Below are positions 49,306-61,837 of a stretch of DNA of 64,000 nt, in pieces. This DNA is from Limonium bicolor. Lineage: Eukaryota; Streptophyta; Magnoliopsida; Caryophyllales; Plumbaginaceae. The notes below the pieces were generated by a model. The model did no database searches and was not told the DNA's origin. It saw only the letters and a program-made list of their open reading frames with translations. Location of the stretch: NCBI GenBank assembly GCA_023374045.1, contig CM041776.1:320751925-320815924 (forward strand), read 5' to 3'. Both the position numbers and the translations under genes were made by a program. Numbering within the stretch: position 1 is the stretch's first letter; each line of letters opens with the position of its first letter.

Positions 49306-52300
49306 TATATATAAATACATTAACAATAAATAAAAGAAATGACATACCTTATAGAAAACATAATAAGAGGGAAATATTAGAGTAAAATTCATACGTAGCA
49401 ATTAAAATATTAAATGTTAATGTGACATCTAGGTGGACTATTAGGAGGGATATATATATACTAAACTTTAGGACTTCAATCAGTATTAATATAAATTAGT
49501 CAATTGTAATTTAAGAGTATATTCTCTGAAGAGTAAATTAAAAAAAAAGAATTTATGTAACATGTAATACCCATTGTTACACGAAATAATACCACAAATT
49601 TAAATGAGGAAGATTGAGAGGTTGTTTAATAGGCTAACATAAATTGTGAATATTTAAATGACTCAAATTAATAGTCTCTCTTCATTTTCCTCCTCCTTGT
49701 ATTCTATTCATTTATAATAAAACTCTCTTCCACATCCTCTTCGCTCACCACGTTACAATATCTCTTCAATTTATTTACATTCACTCACGGTTATACAAGC
49801 CACCTCTCATATACTCTTCACTCACCTACTACTCTAATTAAGTTTAACCAGCAGCTTGAAACATAGATGAGCAAGCGCCTCTCTTCAGTTTCATTGAATT
49901 CTCGCACAGACCATGATGCCAACTGGAACATACATACTCAATATTCCTTTCTCTTCATCTTCCTCCACTCACGAATGTAATCCCTTACCTTCATTTCTAT
50001 TCTCTTCAGTTTTCTTCCACTCTTCATATTCTTTCACTTATGTATAACCCCAACCGGCAACATACCTGGCCAGCGCTCTCTTTTCTTCTCCTCATGTACG
50101 ACTGCAACTCTAACCGGTGGAGGAATATAAATGCTGGCACTCTCTTCTATTCTCTTCAACCATGTTGCAACCTCAACGCCTCTTTTCATTTTTTTTACCC
50201 TTGTTCAATTTCTTGCACAGACCGACGAGCAAGGAACAAACACTGCGCCAGTATCACCATTCTCTTTACGGTAAAATTTTTCATTCCTCTTGGTGAACAA
50301 GAAAACATAGGTGCTCAGCTCTGCAACCTTCATTTTCTTCTTGTATCTGCGTCTAATCACTGGAACCATTGAAGCAGGGATAGAGCAGCAGTTCTTTCAA
50401 TAACCGGTTATATACTTGAACACCTTCATTCTCTCCATGACAACTTTTGCAACCCAAACTTGAGAGCAAGAACACGCTCTGCATGTCTTCATTATTTGCT
50501 TGTATCTACACCTCTCTCCATCCCTTCTTGTCCAGCGCCTCTGCAGAAAAAGATCATCAAAACTGCTACACCCTGCACGCCAGAGTTCACCAAACTGGTA
50601 ATATACTGGCACTTGTCCCCGTCTTCTGGCGATTTATAATTAAGTTTATGACTTCTCCTTTACGATTAAAACAATAGAAGCTTTGAATTTTTCTGCCACA
50701 TAATAAGAAGTAAATTCAAGATAGATTTGGCCACTAACGATCGATTATTGGTATTATCGAAAGAAATAGTGGGAATAAACTCTACTTACGTTTTGAATGC
50801 CTAAATATTTTATAATGTAAACTTAAATATAAATTGCTATTATTTGGGTAAGTTGAGAATTTTATGGTTTTGAGAAGTGGGGCTAATTTGAGTAAAATCT
50901 AGTTAGTTAAATTACTTAAGTTATTATTTTAGATTCAATCGTAACAAAAAAAAAGTACTAGGTGCAAAGAAAGAGATAATATAATTATACTTATGAGTTA
51001 AACCACACAGTACTAAATTGTACTAGATTGTCAATTGTGTTAGGGATAAAAATTATTAAATCAAAAACTGTTAATTTGTTAAAAGAAGTGTAAAAGAAAA
51101 GGATTATTGAAAGGAAACTTGATTTTCAATTTCTAAATTAATAGCTTTATGGTGCTAGTAGTCACGACAATAATTGGTGCTGATAAGGAATTTAAGAAAA
51201 TTTGGGTACTTGTTACCAAGTGGAACTAACTGAGATTTTAGGGTGGAAAATAAATAATGACATATAGAAAAAAAGAAATCGTTTTACAAGAAATAATGCA
51301 GGATATAAAACATATATATGTATATACCTGCCCTTAAGAAAATTAAGGGATTAATAAGTAAAAATTAAGTAAAAAAAATTAGGGTTAAAAAAAATAGTAA
51401 ATAAGTGGTTGGTTTAATTAACGGTTTGTTAAGTAATAAGTCAAGATGGGAGATTTGTTTAGAGGAGTAATACATAAAGAAATATTAAGTGTTTTTAAAG
51501 GGATTAATAATTTGGGATTTAAATATATTTGTAGTTAAGTTGTTGGAAAACTTATATACGGGAAAATATTGTGGCTAGTGGGAGAGATTGAAAGTAGTTA
51601 AACGATTAATAATGCTAGTGTAAAATAACCTATTTATCTATTTGAGATTAAGGACATAAAAGTAATTGTGTAAAAGAATAGTAATATGGGAGTAGAAGAT
51701 TAAGTGGTGAATAAATTTGTTTGTTAAATTATTTAGTGAACTTCACTAATTTAATAATGAGTCGATAAACCCCTAAGTTCAAGGGTGAATTAGATTGTAG
51801 AATGAAAAGTGTGTATATGGATAAAGAGCAGGAATTTAATTGTTTAAGTAGTGGTGAAGGGTGATAATTTTAGGACTTTAAATATATAAACATATGTACA
51901 ACTAAGCTTAAGGAAATAGGATGAAACGAATAATAAACTAGTAATATGAGAATAAAGAATGTAGCAATTAAGTCGCTAAATTGGAACGGACTAATTGATA
52001 AATGTTAGGGAACTTAGGATACCATTTGGTGGTATGTTGGATTAGAATTAATATGACAGGGGTTATAATATGTAGGAAATCAGTGGGTAGAATAATAATA
52101 ATAATAATATATATATATAAACTTTAACCTAGTAATATAGTTTGGATAACATGATAATAAAGTTTCAAATAGAATATAATGGAGGGAGTTATAAGTAGTT
52201 ATCACACTCAATAATTTGAGGAGGTAGGGGTTTGAAAAGAGGAATGAAATAATATTAATACCTTGGTAAAATGAGCTAGAATAGTTAGTGTATTCAGATA

Positions 52301-53858
52301 TATATAACGATATCGGTATCATATGTTGAATTGGGATTAGCATCATATATTATAAGATATTTTATAAACGAATAACATTTCGATTATTGATGATTAATAG
52401 ATTAGTGGGATTGCAAACAACTAAGGTGTCGGTTAATTATAATATGTAATCGGTGGGATTTTGTTAGCAATAGCTAGAAAATCTTGAAAGAAGAAATCGG
52501 TGGAGAAAACAATTAAAAGGAGTAGTAAACATTCCACCAAGGGAAGTTGGGAATTAATGAGTTTGTATCCACTTTCTAAATCTAGGATTTGAATAATGTG
52601 ATGCACAAGGATGGATTTGGATGGTTGGTACACATGGCTAGGAGTTTATATAAAGCTACAACATTAACCAGGTACGATTGCTTGTACGAATTGTTGTACG
52701 ATGTCTTGTAAGATGGTTGTATGATTTCTTGTATGATTCTTGTATGATTTCTTGTACGATTTCTCGTACTCAGATGCTTTTGGTGACGAATTTTATGGAA
52801 CGTTTTGAGAAACGCTAAGTGAGTATGAATGTATCTTGAAAGGAAATTGTTTGTGTGACTGACTCAGCCTGTTGTGACTAACTGAGCCTTGGATGTACAA
52901 CTCACATGATCATTGGTTCCTTTTTATCTGGTTATCTCATTAGATATTGACTGTTGAGGGTTTACGCCTCTGCACTCTGTAGGACTGAGTGTTTTGGTAT
53001 TGCACTTGTACAGTTAATAGTCTAGTGGGAATATGGGAAATGTCAATCTTGGTATTGGGTATGGATTATTTCTAATAAGTGGTGCACACACTTTTCACCG
53101 ATGACTGAGAACGGGTCGGTGGCAGCGGAGGTCTGCTATACCTCGTCCATATGGACAACTGACAGCGGAGGTCTGTTTACCTCGTCCTTGTGACAACTGA
53201 CTGGCGGTGGGGGCCATCTCTCCCAATTGGTTTTATTCCACTCTTGAGTTATGGTTCTTGGATCTCTTCTTTCATTCCTAGTCCTTGCGACTACTTGGGT
53301 CTTTCTACTCCTAATTGGAACTGAATCTAACACGAGCAATGGATGTTCACTTACTTATGGTGTGGTTTCTTTTTTGTCAATTGGCTAACTTTACTTACTT
53401 GTTATTTATCTCTATCCTTGACTTATTACCTTTGACCTGGTGATTTTGATGTGCCTTGTTCTTCTGCTTTTGTTTTGAGCATTTGACTTCAAGTTATTGT
53501 TTATTTCAAGAGTTATGTTTTAAACTTTTGTTTTGGAGAGTTGTACCAGTTCCATTCCAGGGAACTGACTCACCCCTCCTGGGGTGGGCTGCTTGGTTTC
53601 ATCTTGCAGGTACGAATTGTTTATACAGGTGGCCACGAAGAGTATGAGAGATTGGGATGGGAATTAGGAATTGTGGAGAGTTATTATATTTTGCTCTTAT
53701 TATGTTTATGTTGGTTTTCTCGAGTTCAGACCGTAACGCATGTAATTTGTAAGTTGTAATTGGTGAGGTTTTGTACCGGGTGTTTGGAACCCGATGATCT
53801 GTAAACGCCAGTAGTATTTTATTTTTCCGCTGCATTTTCGTTAAATAGGGGCGTTACA
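48052..53858 (+). mobile_element. Element A 3' LTR
   Basis: 5807 bp, intact, with TG...CA ends. It gives the uninterrupted version of the LTR and the empty target site of element B (53636-53640). It differs from the 5' copy by a longer (AT)n run (49266-49313), an extra 14-bp unit in the tgtatgatttct array (52668-52770) and a cluster of small indels (51755-52510). Confidence 0.95.
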
Positions 53859-53863
53859 GGAAC

Positions 53864-54320
53864 AAACCCGATCTGACGCTCGACTGGCATATTGTTGGGT
53901 CTTGGATTTTGGGTGCATCGATCACATGACAGGGATGGTGGATCTGTTCACACAGCTGGAACCGCACCACGATGGCCGGTGTGTAACGCTTCCTGATGGT
54001 CGGCTGCGGAAAGTGGAGAAGATTGGCACCATTAACATTGGGGACGGTTTCCAGTTGCAACACATGTTCTACATCTGGATTCCGTTTCAATCTCATTTCT
54101 GTTCAGCGATTAGTGCAGGATACTAAGAAATTGATTTTATTTGGCCCCGATTTTTGTTTCTTTCAGGACCCTATTACAGGGATCACTGAGAAGCTTGGTG
54201 TTCAGAGAGCAGGGCTCTATCTACTGGATCTTGCTCACGGTGGAATTTTGCCTTCTGTTGACCGTCAGAGGAAGACGGGAGTCGCGACCTGTGCCAGCGA
54301 TAGATCAGCCCAGTAGTGTT
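53864..54320 (+). pseudogene. Copia-2 protease region, active site mutated
   Basis: Resumes Copia-2 after element A. The block LDFGCIDHMTGM (about 53902-53937) corresponds to the copia aspartic protease active site, normally Asp-Ser/Thr-Gly; here codon 53908-53910 is Phe. A TLPDGRLRKVEKIGTINIG stretch follows. The frame shifts near 54080 and continues as RFNLISVQRLVQDTKKLILF and a GLYLLDLAHGG end, the usual link between protease and integrase. The enzyme cuts Gag-Pol in intact elements; this copy cannot. Confidence 0.9.
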
Positions 54321-54439
54321 TGGCCCAGCAGACGGGAACGGATGGGGTCGTTGACGGTGGATCACTGCAGCAAAGTCCAGCCAGCAGAATCTAGCCGGGT
54401 CCTCGCCCATATCGGTTTCCAATAAATTATTTCCGTCTG

Positions 54440-55683
54440 CTAGTTCAGTTTCTAATAAGGATGGTTTTCGTTCAAAGGCCATATTTTATCATATTGTTTG
54501 GGACATGTACCGTATAATAAATTGGTTGACATGGGTTTGATTAAACAATATGATTTTGATGTTACTACTGTCTGCGATGTTTGTCATATCTCAAAGATCA
54601 GCGCTTGCCCTTTAAGAGCTCCACGACTAGAAGTTCACGTGCTTTTGAGTTATTGCATATTGATGTTTGGGGCCCGGTCACTTATGATGGTCATAAGTAT
54701 TTTGTTTGTCTGGTTGATGATTTCACCCGTACCACATGGGTGCAAACTTGTAGTAAGCAAAGGCTAGGCTTGGCAGGTTATCGTAGATTTTGTGCATATG
54801 ATTGAAAGGCAATTTGACAGCAAATAAAGGTTATCCGGACGGATAATGCTAATGAACTCGGCAATTCAAATGAAGGGAAGGCTTTCTTTCGTAAGATGGG
54901 AATTCTCCATCAGACGACTTGCGCTGACACACCCCAACAGAATGTTGTTGTTGAACGGAAGCACAAGTATTTACTCGAAACGGATAGAGCCTTATATTTT
55001 CAGTCCAAGGTACCTCTTTGTTATTGGGGCGAATGTATATTGCATGCCGCTTTTCTCATTAACAGACTCCCCAGCAAAGCCATACAAGGAAAAACTCCAT
55101 ATGAGTGTTTGTTTGGAGAAAAACCTTCTTATGATAATATCATTCCTTTTGGTTCTTTATGCTATAACACCATTGTAGGCCCGAAGAAAGGAAAGTTCCA
55201 GCCCAGGTCAGAGGCATGCGTTTATCTGGGCTTGCATCCGCGCAAAAAGGGTTATAAAGTTTTGAGTCTGAACACACGACAAGTAGAAGTTTGTCGGGAC
55301 GTGAAGTTTCATCCCCATATTTCCCGTTCCACGAATAGAAGGAAGGACCGACTGAATCTGAGGTGTTTTCTCCTGTCCCTCACTCTTATGCTTATGATGA
55401 TGATATAATAGAGAATACAGGTGGTCAGCCCTCTGCGGCACCGGACACAGTGGTCCAGCCAGAATTACCAACGATGGAGGCTGGCATTCGCCGCTCATCA
55501 CGTCATGTCCATCGCCCTGAGTACCTGACTGATTATATCTGTAATGGTGCCTTTCAGAGCATCCTCGATGCCCGGGTTTTCCAGCCTGCCAAGTCACCTC
55601 TTGTTGATGGCTGTGACAGTTTGACTGATTTACGTCCCGTTCATTCTATAGCTCTGCTTGCTCCTGGTTCCCATACAATCTTA
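54440..55683 (+). pseudogene. Copia-2 integrase, frameshifted
   Basis: A zinc-binding pre-integrase segment is seen as LGHVPYNKLVDMGLI with CDVCHISK (54500-54600). The catalytic core then shows all three acidic positions: Asp in HIDVWGPV (about 54660), Asp in RTDNANEL (about 54840) and Glu in VVERKHK (about 54950). The C-terminal region continues with [18 protein letters not shown] near 55220. Frame changes near 54595, 54800 and 55330 break it. After 55430 a serine/proline-rich linker leads toward RT and contains HRPEYLTDYI. The hAT MITE starts at 55692. Confidence 0.92.
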
Positions 55684-55691
55684 GATTCAAC

Positions 55692-56243
55692 CAAGGTTGT
55701 GAAAAACGGTACGGGAAATCAATACGGACTATTGAGAGTACGTGATACGGAAGTATCAACACGGATAAAACGGGGAATCAGTACGGATGAAACAGTAATA
55801 TTTACATAAGTGAATTTTAAGAAAATGTCACACTAATACTAAGTAGAAAAAATAAAAATAGTAGGATTGAAAAGTTATTGGTATAATTGTAATTTTTCTC
55901 TCACAAATATTCAATCTATAGTTAATGGTGGTGTGTCCTTAATAACATTATTTTTTTCTAAAGTAAACTTATATAAGGTCAACATTATATTCATTTAGGG
56001 ATTTAATAGAAAAAATTAGTCTTCTTTTTGTTCCAATCAAATCGTTGTCTTTAATAATTTATACCATATTAATTCTTTTAAAATACGGTAAATACGGAAA
56101 TACTGATAATTATCGGCCGTACGCCACCACAAGACGGGGTGTTCGATGAAACGGAATTCATACGGCCGTATCAATACGTTTAATTGCAAAAACGGACGAT
56201 ACGCCGTATAAACGGGCGTACCGTACCGTTTTTTACAACCATG
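55692..56243. mobile_element. hAT-type MITE
   Basis: 552 bp between an exact 8-bp duplication gattcaac (55684-55691 and 56244-56251). The terminal inverted repeats are 23 bp with 2 mismatches, starting CAAGGTTGTGAAAAACGG on the left and CATGGTTGTAAAAAACGG on the right (reverse complement). An 8-bp duplication and CA-starting ends define the hAT superfamily. There is no transposase, so it depended on a relative elsewhere. Subterminal acggtacgg and gtatcaatacg words are inverted as well. Confidence 0.9.
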
Positions 56244-56251
56244 GATTCAAC

Positions 56252-56562
56252 TATGCAGGAGCCTGAACATTACAAGGAGGCTGTTTTACATGATCACTGG
56301 AGGAAGGCTATGCAGGCAGAATTGTCCGCACTTGCAGAAATAATACTTGGGAGATTGTGACGTTGCCCAAAGGGAAGAGAACAATCAGGTGTAAATGGGT
56401 ATACAAGGTTAAACTGAAATCTGATGGTACACTGGAGCGATACAAAGCTCGACTTGTAGCCAAAGGATTTACCCAGCGACATGGGTTCGATTATGATGAG
56501 ACTTTTTCCCCCGTTGTCAAACTAACTACTATTCATTCTCTAGTTACAGTGGTGTTGCACAA
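56252..56562 (+). pseudogene. Copia-2 reverse transcriptase, N-terminal part
   Basis: The copia RT start: [19 protein letters not shown], then after a one-base shift near 56340 [20 protein letters not shown], and further [20 protein letters not shown] and [14 protein letters not shown]. These are the fingers-domain blocks of RVT_2. The frame stops being copia at 56562, where the CACTA element inserts. Confidence 0.92.
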
Positions 56563-57221
56563 CACTACAAAAAAATGCCAATTACTAACACACAAAAAGT
56601 GTCATAAAATCCCTAAAGGTGTCACTATAGGATAGACAAGGATTTACCGACACACAAAAAAGTGTCAGTAGCACCACAGTTACTATAGGGTTCTACTGAC
56701 ACAAAATCAAAAGTCGTTGAAAAACATGAATCTATACCGAACGACACTTTTTTAGGATGTCAGTGTACCCTATTCTGACACATATGAATGTGTTTAAAGT
56801 GGTGCTAATGTGCCACTTTACTGACACTTATACGTGTGTTGGTGAACTCTATTGACTTATGATGTGTGTGTCACTATAAACCTATTATAACTCATAACTA
56901 TATTTAGTTAACACTTTACTGACTGTTATTTTTTGTCAATAAAAGCTTTCCCGACTTTTCTTTGTGTCCCAATAGACAAATATTAATAACAATGGCTACC
57001 ATAATATTTACATTATAATAACAAACTCTGCTTCATTGAAAAAAAAAGATTTACAATATCCTCACTACATCTAAGCTTTCAAAAATATGATCTATTACAA
57101 AATAATCCAAAAGGGGGAGAGTTGATAGTCTTAATATTGACTTAAGTCTTTGAAGTTGTTTTTCTCCTTCTGCTCAAACAGAGTACATAGCTAAATATGA
57201 AACCTGTATTCTAATAACTAA

Positions 57222-58077
57222 GGGGGTTCACTTCGAGATAAGGAAACGGAATGGAATCAGGAAAGGGAATGGAAAGGAAAGGAAAGGATTCCCCCAATCA
57301 AGAAGTTTGTTTGGTTCTGGTTCAGAAACGGAATACAATTTCTAATGATTCCCTTTCTTGTTGTTTAATTTTGATATATATTGAATTAAATCTTACATAG
57401 TATGTATTTAAATAATGTATATAATAAAAAATGTATAAATAGTATATGTTATATTTATTTAAATATATAATTTATAAAATTATATTTAAACTATAAATAA
57501 TATATTTACATAAATTAAATATAATGCATATTTATATATAAATTATATAGTATATATATATTAATATTTAATATATTAACTTGTATATAAATTATAAATA
57601 ATTATATAAATAATTATTATATTTACATACATTATATATTATAATATTAAATATATATATATTAGTAATTTTTTATATATAAATGAAATACATATATTGG
57701 TATTTATATAAATTATATATATATTTTCATATTTATATAAAATATATAGTATACATATAAATATATATTTAATTATATGATATTTTAATATTTATAAAAT
57801 ATACATTAATATATATTAAATTTTAAATAATAATATAATAATATTTACATATATTAGAAATAACATATATTAATATTTATCCAAATTAAGCGAGAATAGA
57901 TGAAAGATGAAACAAAGGGAATACATTCCCCACAATGTTGGGGGGAATCGCTGTAGAGGGATATGGGGGTTTTTAAAACTGAAAGTGGGGGAAACAGAAT
58001 TTTAAAATACAAAACAAACGATTACAAAGGGAATCATTCCGTTTCCCTTTACTGTTTACCCTGAAGTGAACGCCCCC
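57222..58077. mobile_element. PIF/Harbinger-type non-autonomous element 1
   Basis: 856 bp with 3-bp duplication taa (57219-57221 and 58078-58080). The ends are inverted: GGGGGTTCACTTCGAG on the left and GGGGGCGTTCACTTCAGG on the right, followed in both by AAACGGAATG-type sequence. The core (57365-57880) is extremely AT-rich. No transposase is seen. The TAA/TTA target and G-rich start are typical of PIF/Harbinger. Confidence 0.85.
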
Positions 58078-58532
58078 TAAAGTACTAACTGACGAACTGT
58101 TTTCTTGAGCCTTTCTTAACACACTTCATTTCTTCACCCTGATAAATCATAATATGCATCGAACCTGCAATTTTTACAGCACCAAAATATAGATTAATAA
58201 GACTGTAATGAAGCCTAATGTTAAGCAGCAACCAGCGACTAACAGAAAAAGAGTTAACCCGCAGCACTTTAACAGCAGCAAACAAACAATTTAGCGACAC
58301 CAACAAGTAAATAATTCAACAACTACAACTAGTTAGATATACAGCAGCAACAACTAGTTCAATAACAAAATTTCAACAAAAACAGCAGCAACTCAGCAGC
58401 AACAATAAAAGTTCAGCAACAGCAATACGTTCAGCAGCAGTTACCAACATCAGTAGCACATTAGCATGTTAAACATCAATTTAACATGAGCAGAGTAAAG
58501 CAGCAGCACTTTAACAGCAGCAAACAAACAAT

Positions 58533-58697
58533 TCAACGACACCAACAAGCAATTTTACAAGGACACAATATTTCCCCCATAACTGCTAAGTTCTCAAAAG
58601 CAAAATCCAAAAAGTACTCAACTCCATTTATGAATTCATCACTCATTCTTCTTGGAAGATACATCCAAGATTTATCAATATCAAAATAATCTTCATT
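58533..58697 (-). pseudogene. CACTA transposase N-terminus (transposase-associated domain), truncated
   Basis: On the - strand from about 58697 the frame reads NEDYFDIDKSWMYLPRRMSD, then a FINGVEYFLDFAF segment and ILCPCK before a stop at 58533-58535. This order (DKSWM, G-V-FLDFAF, CPCK) is the N-terminal zinc-binding transposase-associated domain of plant TNP2-like CACTA proteins. An ATG (58692-58694) lies in the neighbouring frame, so a one-base loss may have separated start and domain. The catalytic part is absent. The segment ends in a 49-bp sequence that is repeated 242 bp away (58261-58309 and 58503-58551). Confidence 0.75.
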
Positions 58698-60502
58698 TTG
58701 AAAAATGTAATATTAAATCTACTAATATCTCAACTACACATCTAACCAAATTTTTGTATCTTGTATATTATATTTAATCACCATACCTCTTAACTAAAAC
58801 ATCTAATAAATGTAATTGATGTCAATGAAAAATAGATTTCCACCTACATATCTCTATATATTACCGCTACAGAGAAGGGTTTCATTCATCGCTAGAATTA
58901 TTGATTTCAATTTTCCTGGAAACATCACAAATTATATAGTTATTTTTGGATCATGTGCTTATGAGTGGTTTTACACCAAAAATCTGGTAAGGTGTCAACT
59001 GAACATCAACCATTGTTGAACATGATTCTTGAAAATCCTACATATTCAGACCTTTCAAAGAAGGTGATAAAGGAAAAAAACTACCATTTATGTAATAGGC
59101 TTTAGCATCAGTTTTAACTATGCCAGGACAATGAGAGAAATTTATAATCAGATGTTCGAGAAGACAAAGACATAACATTACTCATAAGTCATAACACATT
59201 CAAGCCATCATCTAGATCCAAGACTGACAGATTTCATCTAGCCATGCCAGAACTTTGATCACATACATGACAAGAGAAAGACACTATATTTTTAAAAATC
59301 GTGTCACCTTCTCCTGAGCTTATCTTTTACAATGCTCCATCAACACCATATTCCAAAACTATCCATGGGAATAAGTTAAGTGACTGAACTATTACACAAT
59401 GTGTGGGGGAAAAGAAAAGCCATACCTTGCAGAACCAATCTCGCCCTCTAATATGTACAACTTTTCAGACATAGGAGAAACTTTAGCAATCATGTCCCAG
59501 ATTTAATTATGGGTCAAGTAAGGATCAACATTCATAAAATAATTAGGAAACCAATAGTAAAGAGAAAGGATAAAAAGATATACTAGAAAGCACAGGCCGT
59601 GCCTTTGCAAGCGCATATGATCTTCCTCAAGAAGTCATCTTTTTCATTGAGTAGTACAAAGAAAGGGAAAGTTCATTCAGTCACTCAGATCAAATGAAGA
59701 GCATACTACTATTTTGAATCAAAAAAGTTATTCAATGAACAAGAGGATATCATTTATTACCATAATATTCTCATTAAGAGCTACAAACACTGCCTTACTG
59801 CCATAAACATCTACAAGAAAATTTATCCCACAATTCTCTACAAGTAGATGATAGATGCACAAAACAAAAATTAGTGATACAACAATTAGTGGAAAGCAAA
59901 TTGGAATCTATATACTCTCACAAAAACATTCCCTGGCGTTTCATGAAAATACGAAATACAAACACCTCCTCTATGGTTTACACAATTGCTTTTCACTACC
60001 TTGACATTTTGAAACCTTTGAGTGTGATCCTTTTTCAAGGTGCATGTTAAACGGTCGTCGAAAATGACAAAGATATTAGGTGGGCAACATACGGAAATAG
60101 TACATGTTGAAAGGTTTTAGTAACATCATGTGAGTGCTTAATAATTAGGCAACCCACTACGAGATAATTTTCAATTTCCCAAAACCTTTAGTGAGGTTAG
60201 AGCATCTTGCTAAGTGGGTCACAACCCAACAAAGAAAGAAACATTCACCATAAAGAAAATTCTTTAGAGGACAGTGAAATGAAACAGAAAATTTAGGGAA
60301 ACATTGGGAGGAGGGTAAGCACCTCCTAGTTTCATCTTCAAAATTATGCACTCGCATAAATCAATGACTGGAAGAGAAAGAAAGGACCAGTAGAGAGAAG
60401 CGTAATATCAAGGATGTGGATATGGTAACACCTCGTTGTCTGCAGGATATTTCTTGTTGATATGTTAATATATAACAACACTCCAATGGTATATTTCTTT
60501 TA
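58698..60502. other. CACTA interior, no confirmed gene
   Basis: About 1.8 kb with no frame above 70 codons. On the - strand there are short open blocks bounded by plausible splice signals, for example 60000-60090 (donor after AAG), 59761-59837 (AG acceptor, GT donor) and 59426-59505. They could be exons of a lost CACTA gene or of a captured host gene, but such blocks are also expected by chance in AT-rich DNA. The CAGCAA-rich stretch lies just left, at 58200-58550. Confidence 0.4.
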
Positions 60503-61834
60503 GGCAGTGTTTGGATAGCTTGAGGGGAAAGAGAAAGGGAATGGGAAAGGGGTAGGAAGAGAATGGGAAAGGGAATGAGAATATGTCAGTCTTGTTTGGT
60601 TATATATGGGAATGAGTTTGAGCTGGGAATAAGAATGGTATATATTTGTATGCATTTAGATTTTAGAGGGGAATAATAATATAGATATGTGCTTATTATC
60701 ATTTGGTTAGAAAAAAGGCCTCACTTATATAATAATAATTATTAAATATTATTTTTATAAAATTTATTTTATTATATATTAAGATAATAGTATAATTTAA
60801 CATATAAATCTATCATGAATGATAAAATCTTAATAACAAAGATCTGACTAAAACCTTAATAGTAATGATAGGAATAATTATCTTAGCACTAACATTGTAA
60901 AATATTACTGATGTAAATATGATCTCTAGAAAAAAGTATTGGTGTGGTTTGATTTTAAATAAACTAATGTAAAAGATTGATTAGTTTATCAACGGACATT
61001 TTGAATGAATTTGTTGAAAGCCATTTCATTTTAATTAGAAGTCTCAAGTTTGAACTTTGAAAAAAGATATACCCTATAATATAGTTGTCAATCTTAAATA
61101 TATTTAAGAATACCCGTCTAATCATTTTAGATAAAAATATTAAATTAGACATCATTAATTAAATATGATATAAATTATTTATTACTATTATTATATTATT
61201 ATTACTTCTCATTCAAAATATGAGTAATTCGAGAATCAGTGTAACATAACTAGTGTATCCTTACTCCCATATAAGAAAAAGTAAGTATAATTTATTGGAA
61301 TAACAAAAGTAGACTAAAGTTAATATAATAACTATTTTTTTGAAAACAAAGTTAATATAATAATTTAAAAATAGTAAAATGAAAAAAGTTAAAAGATGAA
61401 TATAAAATGTGCATAAAAACTTATTTTTTAATACAATTATCAACTTTAAAACGAATTATATATTGAATAGGCGGGAGTATATTATAAATTATTTATTTAT
61501 TTATATGATATCCACACAAATTATGAAACATTCTTGCTATAATTGGATTATCATTTTATCACTTTTTTTTGTGTAATATGAAAAATATAATTAATAGTAT
61601 GATAGTAACAGTGATCGATTACTTTAATGACAAGCATCACATTTCATAGAGAAAAAAACGAGCGCACGGCATTGGAAGGAATGATTCCGTAAATAGCAGG
61701 GGGAAAATATTAACAGACGGGGGAATAGTTTCCTTTCCTAATTCACTTTTCCTGTTAAAACAAACACGGGGACGGGATGTAATTCCCCAAATCAATTCCC
61801 TTCCCCTAGGTTTCCCCTTGATCCAAACAGTGCG
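60503..61834. mobile_element. PIF/Harbinger-type non-autonomous element 2
   Basis: 1332 bp with 3-bp duplication tta (60500-60502 and 61835-61837). The ends are GGCAGTGTTTGGATAGCTTG on the left and CGCACTGTTTGGATCAAGG on the right (reverse complement), followed by GGGGAAA and AAGGGAATGG-type words in both. The interior is AT-rich and without an open frame. No transposase is visible. Confidence 0.82.
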
Positions 61835-61837
61835 TTA

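Larger units (their letters stand above)
7763..53858 (+). mobile_element. Element A: large non-autonomous LTR retrotransposon (LARD-like, Ty3/gypsy type)
   Basis: The ends are TGAAATACCCC and AGGGGCGTTACA, with an exact 5-bp target duplication ggaac at 7758-7762 and 53859-53863. It has an initiator-Met primer site after the 5' LTR and a purine tract before the 3' LTR. Native length, excluding element B, is about 13.7 kb: LTR 5.78 kb, internal 2.13 kb, LTR 5.81 kb. No gag or pol is visible. The termini, primer site and tail (ttcgagacgaag then a G-rich purine run) resemble those of Tekay/Del-type Ty3/gypsy chromoviruses; the family link is inference. Confidence 0.93.
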
